Below, piece by piece: positions 59,706 to 64,000 of a stretch of DNA of 64,000 nucleotides. Every line of letters begins with the position of its first letter. Within the stretch, counting starts at the first letter, position 1. The notes under the pieces were generated by a model. The model saw only the letters and a program-made list of their open reading frames with translations. It searched no databases and had not been told where the DNA came from. Origin of the DNA: Cedecea lapagei (GTDB lineage: Bacteria; Pseudomonadota; Gammaproteobacteria; Enterobacterales; Enterobacteriaceae); assembly GCF_900635955.1 (NCBI RefSeq), contig NZ_LR134201.1:4092001-4156000 (forward strand), in the 5' to 3' direction. A program made the translations under genes and the position numbers.

Positions 59706-60822
59706 GTTCTGCTTTCCCTTGTTCGGTAATAAACCACTTCCCGGCGCGCACTGCGGCCAGCGCCACCAGCGCCTGGTCACCCGTCAGCGTTTGCTGCTCT
59801 GCGTCGGTGAACACCGTTGGCTGGCGGCGAAGTTCGAAGATAGTCAGGTCGCCGTCCAGCCCTGCGGCCAGGCGCCCTTTGTTTTTCAGGCGTAATCCAT
59901 CGGCGGCGTGAGCGGTCACGCAGTCGATCACCTGAGGTAATGACAGGCCAATGGAGAGGAATTTAGACATCACCGCGCCGAGGGAATGCACCGGCCCGCT
60001 GATGCGGTTGCGGCAGTAGATATCCGAGCTGATGCTGTGCGGCAGAATGCCCTGCTGAATAGCGACGCGCGCAACGTCAAAACTAAAGCTGGCGGTGCCG
60101 TGCCCGACGTCGAGACGCACACCGCGCTGGATGGCCTGCGCCACGGAGGCTCGCAGCTGCCCGGCCGGATTGAGAATTCGGTTTGGCTTGCCGTTGTAGC
60201 AGTGGGTAATGATATCGCCGCTGGTCAGCAGCTCGGCCACCTCATCGAGGTCCGGCGGGTTATTGCCGATGTGTACCATCAGCGGCAAATCACCGTTTTC
60301 TTTCTGAATAGCCTTGGCGCGCACCAGCGGCATAATGCCGTTATCGCCCACCACGCTGCTGCTCATGCGCGCTTTTAAGCCAACAATGAAATTCGGATGA
60401 CGCTTCACCGCGCCGCGCACGGCTTCAGCGTCGATATTCGCCATATTGGACAGTTCGTTCTGGGCAATCAGGCCAACGCGGGAGACATTCAGCAGCGCGT
60501 AAACTTCGGTTGTCGCACTGCGGGTGATTTGATAGAAATCGTCGACGTCATCGGCGCCGGTACTGCCCGCGTCAACCACCGTGGTGACGCCGGTATGAAT
60601 ACCCACGCTGTCAGGTTCGTCGTGGTAAATGGGAGACTTGGGGTAACAGTGAACGTGGGAGTCAATCCAGCCGGCGCTGACGTAGTATTTTCCGTTCAGC
60701 TGGCGCTCTTCAGTTGCCTCGCCGGTAATCTTACCCAAAGCGGCAATCTTGCCGTCCTTCAGGGCGATATCGATAACGGTATCGTCCACCAGCCGCGCCT
60801 CGCGCAGGATCAGGTCAAACAT
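59689..60822 (-). CDS. Amidohydrolase/deacetylase-family metallohydrolase
   Basis: 377 residues, dihydroorotase-like. The metal ligands are His56 and His58 (DSHVH), Lys150 (FIVGLKAR, probably carboxylated), His184 (MVHIGN), His207 (THCYNG) and Asp267 (SSDIY). A role in deacylating an N-acyl amino sugar acid, upstream of the ammonia-lyase, would fit the order of genes. This is inferred from context. Confidence 0.85.
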   Translation of the reverse strand: MFDLILREARLVDDTVIDIALKDGKIAALGKITGEATEERQLNGKYYVSAGWIDSHVHCYPKSPIYHDEPDSVGIHTGVTTVVDAGSTGADDVDDFYQITRSATTEVYALLNVSRVGLIAQNELSNMANIDAEAVRGAVKRHPNFIVGLKARMSSSVVGDNGIMPLVRAKAIQKENGDLPLMVHIGNNPPDLDEVAELLTSGDIITHCYNGKPNRILNPAGQLRASVAQAIQRGVRLDVGHGTASFSFDVARVAIQQGILPHSISSDIYCRNRISGPVHSLGAVMSKFLSIGLSLPQVIDCVTAHAADGLRLKNKGRLAAGLDGDLTIFELRRQPTVFTDAEQQTLTGDQALVALAAVRAGKWFITEQGKAEHVFDL

Positions 60823-60877
60823 ATTTTTCTCCTTAACTGGCGGGCGAGCCGTAGCCCGTCCGCCCTGGAAATACTGC

Positions 60878-61519
60878 TTACAACGCTACCGGGAAGATGG
60901 AGCCTAAAATCATGGCGCCGAGGATCGCACCGCCGGTAATCGGTTTGCCCCAGAGATAAAACAGCAGAGAACCCACTAACGACCCAATACCGATAGGAAT
61001 CGAAGCCGTCATGGCGCTGAGGATAATCAACGGCCCAAGGAAGCGGCCGGAGGCGTTACCCGCGCCCATCATGACGTCTGCCCCGTAGGTAGAGTCGCTC
61101 TGGTTGATGGTGAACTTACGCGCCAGGATGATGATGTAGCCAATGGCCAGGCCAATCACCAGACCCGTTACCAGCGAAGCCGCAAAGTTGGCGACCGGGA
61201 AAACAAAGCCCGCGCCCAGCAGCAGCGCCGGAACGCCGAGACCCACGCCGGTCTGAATCGCCCCGCCGATATCCAGGATCCCCACCAGGGAGCCTTCGAT
61301 GATGCGGGCAAACAGGAAGCTTGCGCCGAACGCGGCCACCGCGCCGTAAACGCCGGTATCAATCCCCGACTTCAGCATCGCCACGAAGGCCACTTCGTTA
61401 AACGCGCCAATACCGTACAGGTAGTACATATGTGTCCCGGCAAAGACGCCGGAGGAGAGCAGGCCGACGAAGATCGGGAATGACCAGTCCGCGTACCAAA
61501 AACCTTTATTCTGTTCCAT
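60878..61519 (-). CDS. DUF4310 membrane protein
   Basis: 213 residues with about six hydrophobic helices and many Gly (GVGLGVPALLLGAGFVFPVANFAAS, GIGSLVGSLLFYLWGKP). No known transporter motif is recognised. It is always read with the DUF4311 partner and is presumably one half of a two-subunit permease. It follows DUF4311 by 11 bases. Confidence 0.82.
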   Translation of the reverse strand: MEQNKGFWYADWSFPIFVGLLSSGVFAGTHMYYLYGIGAFNEVAFVAMLKSGIDTGVYGAVAAFGASFLFARIIEGSLVGILDIGGAIQTGVGLGVPALLLGAGFVFPVANFAASLVTGLVIGLAIGYIIILARKFTINQSDSTYGADVMMGAGNASGRFLGPLIILSAMTASIPIGIGSLVGSLLFYLWGKPITGGAILGAMILGSIFPVAL

Positions 61520-61530
61520 GCATTATCCCC

Positions 61531-62307
61531 TTATTTGCCGCTCAGCGAGTTATGCAGCAGATCCAGCCAGTTCGGCACGGCCATATGGAAAGACTCGATC
61601 ATCTTCATGTCGAACCCACGGAAGAAGGCACTCAGAACAAAGAGGGCAACGATAGCCGTCATCATCACTTTGGTAACGCGGTGCCAGCCGCTCTCTTCAA
61701 CGCCCTTGCCGATCAGGATGCCGAGCACCAGGCCCGGTACGGCGTTACCCATGATCAGCTGCGCTGCGCCGCCGAAGATGGTTGCCCAGAAGCCCGATTT
61801 TTTACCGGCATCGATAGCCGCCAACCAGAAAATCACCGGCATCACGGTATTCACCAGCAGGTTAGCCGCAGGCACCAGCACTTTGACTGCCGTCACCTGA
61901 AGCGCCGCGGGAACAGCAGAGGCGGTGGAGTTCAGGAACGCCACCACAATCATGCCGATGATGCCGCAGGCGATCGCCATTTTTTTCGGGTCATGCAGGG
62001 TTTCCGCTACATTGCGGTTCTTCACCATCAGCGCCGCCGCGCCCCAGTTTGGGATGATGCGGTGATCCACGTCCTGGGTGAAAGCCCCCGCAGCAACGGA
62101 AGATGCCCAGGCGTTGAAGAAGAAGCCGAGCCCGAAGGAGAAGTGAGAAGCCGGGTCCCCTTCACAGGAGTTCAGCTCGCCGAGTGTACGGAATGCGCCC
62201 ATGCCCTGACTGGTTGGCGCGTGGAACATACGCGCGGCCCCGGCGCCAACGCCCACACCGACGAGGCCGCCGATGATGAGTGATTTAAATAAGATAATGA
62301 GGAACAT
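61531..62307 (-). CDS. DUF4311 membrane protein
   Basis: 258 residues. About six or seven hydrophobic helices; conserved-looking polar stretches are MGAFRTLGELNSCEGDPASHFSFGLGFFFNAWASS and NAVPGLVLGILIGKGVEE. With DUF4310 it resembles a split EIIC-like or other Gly-rich permease, but this cannot be settled by eye. It follows DUF4312 by 24 bases. Confidence 0.82.
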   Translation of the reverse strand: MFLIILFKSLIIGGLVGVGVGAGAARMFHAPTSQGMGAFRTLGELNSCEGDPASHFSFGLGFFFNAWASSVAAGAFTQDVDHRIIPNWGAAALMVKNRNVAETLHDPKKMAIACGIIGMIVVAFLNSTASAVPAALQVTAVKVLVPAANLLVNTVMPVIFWLAAIDAGKKSGFWATIFGGAAQLIMGNAVPGLVLGILIGKGVEESGWHRVTKVMMTAIVALFVLSAFFRGFDMKMIESFHMAVPNWLDLLHNSLSGK

Positions 62308-62331
62308 GTATCTGCCCTTATTGGAGTTGTT

Positions 62332-62628
62332 TTATTGCGCGACGAAATCCACCTCATCGAGGTTAAGAGCCGTCACGTTGACGGAAACATCCAGCTCCAC
62401 GCTGTAGCTCCGCCTTTCCCGGCGCAGGAAGAAGAACAGAAACGCTTCTTTGCGCACCCTGACCTGCGCCTGAACAACCTGCACGTCCTGTGGCTCAATG
62501 CGCAGAAGAATGCGGTTGGTGGATTTGAGCATCGTGCCCTGAACGTGGTTCAGAGCATCGGAAAAGGCTTTGGCTTTGGTATCGCCGCGCCCGCTGACCC
62601 GCACCGTAGTTGCGAATTTCTCTTTCAT
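62332..62628 (-). CDS. DUF4312 small soluble protein
   Basis: 98 residues from MKEKFATTVRVSGRGDTKAKAF; an in-frame start 9 codons upstream lies inside the preceding gene. It looks like an alternating alpha/beta fold with a basic patch (RKEAFLFFFLRRERRSYSV). No catalytic motif is seen. It starts 2 bases after the SFCGS stop, so translation is coupled and a complex is likely. Confidence 0.78.
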   Translation of the reverse strand: MKEKFATTVRVSGRGDTKAKAFSDALNHVQGTMLKSTNRILLRIEPQDVQVVQAQVRVRKEAFLFFFLRRERRSYSVELDVSVNVTALNLDEVDFVAQ

Positions 62629-62630
62629 AC

Positions 62631-62993
62631 TCAGCTGCCGTACTTCTTGTTCCACGCCAGTACCAGGCGCTCACCCAGCTCTTCTTTATCCATAAAACCA
62701 AAGCCAAGCACGTTGTTGCCTTCGTTAATCGCGGTCACGCCTTCATCAACGGAACGCATGCCGTATTTGGCTTTATAGCCATGTTTGGTTTGCGCGGTGA
62801 TAGCGCCTGCGCCGCCGCTGCCGCAGAAGGAAATACCAAAGGTGGCGTTTTCTGCTTTCATCACATCGCCCAGCTTCATATCAGCGGCGACGCCAGGAAT
62901 AACCACGGCGCGGCCGCCCGCTTTTTCGATCCCTGCTGCAACTTTCTGGCCTTTGCCCAGACGGTCGCCAATGACTACGGTAATTTGTTCCAT
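62631..62993 (-). CDS. SFCGS-family protein, resembling RpiB/LacAB isomerases
   Basis: 120 residues from MEQITVVIGDRLGKGQ with TCAGGAG upstream. The name motif ISFCGSGGAGAI is followed by a pattern (GYKA...NNVLGFG....ELGERLVLAW...Y) that parallels the CGTGxGxSIxANK...GIRA...NDTNVLAFG...ELA..IVDAW pattern of ribose-5-P isomerase B. The RpiB N-terminal DH and the His of HND are not present. It may bind a sugar phosphate or act as an EIIB-like partner. A distant likeness to E. coli YhfU is also visible. Confidence 0.8.
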   Translation of the reverse strand: MEQITVVIGDRLGKGQKVAAGIEKAGGRAVVIPGVAADMKLGDVMKAENATFGISFCGSGGAGAITAQTKHGYKAKYGMRSVDEGVTAINEGNNVLGFGFMDKEELGERLVLAWNKKYGS

Positions 62994-63010
62994 TGTTTTC
63001 TCCTGATAAT

Positions 63011-63313
63011 TCAAAGATTGTCTTTCGCCACTTCGAAATGCACTGACAGCAACCACGCTTCTTCTACCGGCAGATTCCCGAACTGATCGACCACCGCCTG
63101 CGCCATTTCCATCGACTCCGCGGAGATCTCTTCGAACAAGCTCTCTTCCACTTCTGGTAACGGCTCTCCGGTGAGAGAGCGATGAATCATCGCCTTCACG
63201 TGGGAGGCCAGCATCTGTTCCTGTACCGCGTTAGGCGTGATGTGCTTACTTTTGAACAGCGCGTAAATAAAATCCTGAATACGCGTCGTTAACTCCTCGG
63301 CTTCATGAACCAT
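63011..63313 (-). CDS. Stand-alone PRD-domain protein
   Basis: 100 residues from MVHEAEELTTRIQDFIYALF with CGGAG upstream; the longer ORF start is rejected. It is a single PTS regulation domain with no DNA- or RNA-binding part; His in SHVKAMIHRSL and in LLSVHFE are candidate phospho-acceptors. It is similar in kind to E. coli YhfY, which also heads an operon with an unknown transporter. First gene of the eight-gene operon. Confidence 0.78.
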   Translation of the reverse strand: MVHEAEELTTRIQDFIYALFKSKHITPNAVQEQMLASHVKAMIHRSLTGEPLPEVEESLFEEISAESMEMAQAVVDQFGNLPVEEAWLLSVHFEVAKDNL

Positions 63314-63715
63314 TACCGCTCCGTTATTCACCCTGGGTACCTCGTTAACTAATCTGTTGTTTAAGCTATCTGGCGGGGAGGAAGGTTTGTAGCGAGTTGT
63401 TTTCCACTTCGAAGTGGAAATCGACGAGGCAATAGTGATCTGTTCCACATAAAACCCTGGAATGACGGTTTTCCGCTGGCTTACCGTGAATTAGCTCACA
63501 TAACTGAGCAGCAAAAAGCCCTCTTTCCAGCGGCCCTTTTTGTTCGAAAGTGTGATGAGAGGACGGTTTTGCCGCCATTATTGGCGTTGCTTATGACCGA
63601 TACGTTCGTAGTGCAACAGTAAATCCTGCCGCTTATTGCGGCTCATCAGTGCCGTTCGGTCTCGTTTGCTATACCTTAATGGCATAATTTTTCCGAGTGG
63701 GGTTATCGCCGGGTA
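63314..63715. other. Divergent control region between the PRD operon and the LysR gene
   Basis: A 402-base gap. It holds a 20-bp perfect palindrome (63401-63420), listed separately. A minus-strand frame at 63366-63578 has no recognisable family. On the plus strand, upstream of the LysR gene, TTGCTATACC and TAATGGCATAAT near 63665-63688 could supply promoter elements, but I see no clear -35/-10 pair. Confidence 0.5.
63401..63420. promoter_or_regulatory. Perfect 20-bp palindrome, candidate operator
   Basis: TTTCCACTTCGAAGTGGAAA is exactly self-complementary and lies about 90 bp upstream of the PRD gene start. It is the strongest dyad in the control region. The LysR-type or the MtlR/LicR-type regulator could bind it. 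Confidence 0.55.
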
Positions 63716-64000
63716 ATGAAAATCGACGCTGAGATCACCTTCCGTAAGCTTGAGATCTTTATGGAGTTTATGGAGAAAGGGAACATTGCGCGCACCGCGG
63801 AAGCGCTGGGTATCAGCGGGGTTAGCGTGCATCGCGCATTACATACACTGGAGGAAGGTGTGCGCTGCCCGCTGTTTATCCATAAAGGGCGCAACCTGGT
63901 GCCGCTCGAGTCCGCGTTTACCCTGCTGGAGCACGGCAAAGAGGTGGTTGCGCTGATGGCTCGCGGCATCGATGAAACCCGCCAGGCAGCGGGCGTAGGA
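63716..64000 (+). CDS. LysR-type regulator, N-terminal part
   Basis: The first 95 residues are in the window, and the frame is open to the last base. MKIDAEITFRKLEIFMEFMEKGNIARTAEALGISGVSVHRALHTLEEGVRCPLFIHKGRNLVPLESA is a LysR winged helix with linker. It is divergent from the PRD-SFCGS-DUF4312 operon and is the probable second regulator. No strong Shine-Dalgarno is seen, so the start is tentative. Confidence 0.85.
   Translation, partial: MKIDAEITFRKLEIFMEFMEKGNIARTAEALGISGVSVHRALHTLEEGVRCPLFIHKGRNLVPLESAFTLLEHGKEVVALMARGIDETRQAAGVG

Noticed and set aside
63366..63578. Minus-strand frame of 70 codons upstream of the PRD gene
   Set aside because: No Shine-Dalgarno, no family likeness and overlap with the 20-bp palindrome; it is probably a chance frame in a control region. 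Its HFEVENN stretch only superficially resembles the PRD protein C-terminus.

Overview
The window is a chromosomal segment of a member of the Enterobacteriaceae that is related to, but distinct from, E. coli. Most core genes match E. coli K-12 proteins closely in sequence, length and order, but several K-12 operons are absent from their usual places and others fill the slots. GC content is moderate to high in genes and drops sharply in a few regulatory regions. I do not assign a species.

Layout. (1) 1-29.9 kb carries the block that sits near 94-96 min in E. coli, read in reverse: ytfB end, rplI-rpsR-priB-rpsF, three YhcN-family (DUF1471) small envelope genes with yjfP and aidB, rlmB-rnr-nsrR, purA, yjeT, the tsaE-amiB-mutL-miaA-hfq-hflX-hflK-hflC superoperon, nnr, queG, a datA-like DnaA-box/IHF site, three tRNA-Gly genes, orn, rsgA, psd and mscM. 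hflX carries a one-base frameshift. (2) At about 29.9 kb the E. coli order jumps to the 70-min region: yhaJ, yhaK, later rnpB, the aga operon, rsmI, lpoA, yraN, diaA and dolP. (3) Between yhaK and rnpB lies an unfamiliar five-gene operon (32.7-39.7 kb): a GT4-GT2 fusion glycosyltransferase, a HemN-like radical SAM enzyme, two paralogous proteins that each contain a duplicated 125-residue domain, and an MFS transporter. A 1.1-kb AT-rich leader with a CRP-like site precedes it. This is the best candidate for an undescribed system. (4) 40.3-49.6 kb is an amino-sugar (galactosamine/GalNAc) PTS and catabolic locus under AgaR. It ends in a signal-peptide-bearing glycoside hydrolase of the alpha-galactosidase superfamily. 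(5) 54.5-64.0 kb, downstream of dolP, holds a second carbohydrate locus: an MtlR/LicR-type PRD regulator, an exported beta-propeller lactonase, and an eight-gene operon (PRD protein, SFCGS protein, DUF4312, DUF4311, DUF4310, amidohydrolase, DgaE-like ammonia-lyase, DgaF-like aldolase). A LysR-type regulator, cut by the window end, diverges from it.

How the parts work together. The first block is housekeeping: translation, RNA decay, tRNA/rRNA modification, mismatch repair and envelope maintenance. The aga locus imports and phosphorylates amino sugars, deaminates/isomerises them to tagatose-6-P and splits the bisphosphate; its exported hydrolase probably releases the sugar from glycans. The DUF4310-4312 locus looks like an uncharacterised uptake system feeding a 2-amino-sugar-acid route ending in KDG-6-P cleavage, but no sugar kinase or complete PTS is encoded beside it. 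The five-gene operon looks like biosynthesis and export of a modified, glycosylated small molecule or glycan; its product cannot be read from sequence.
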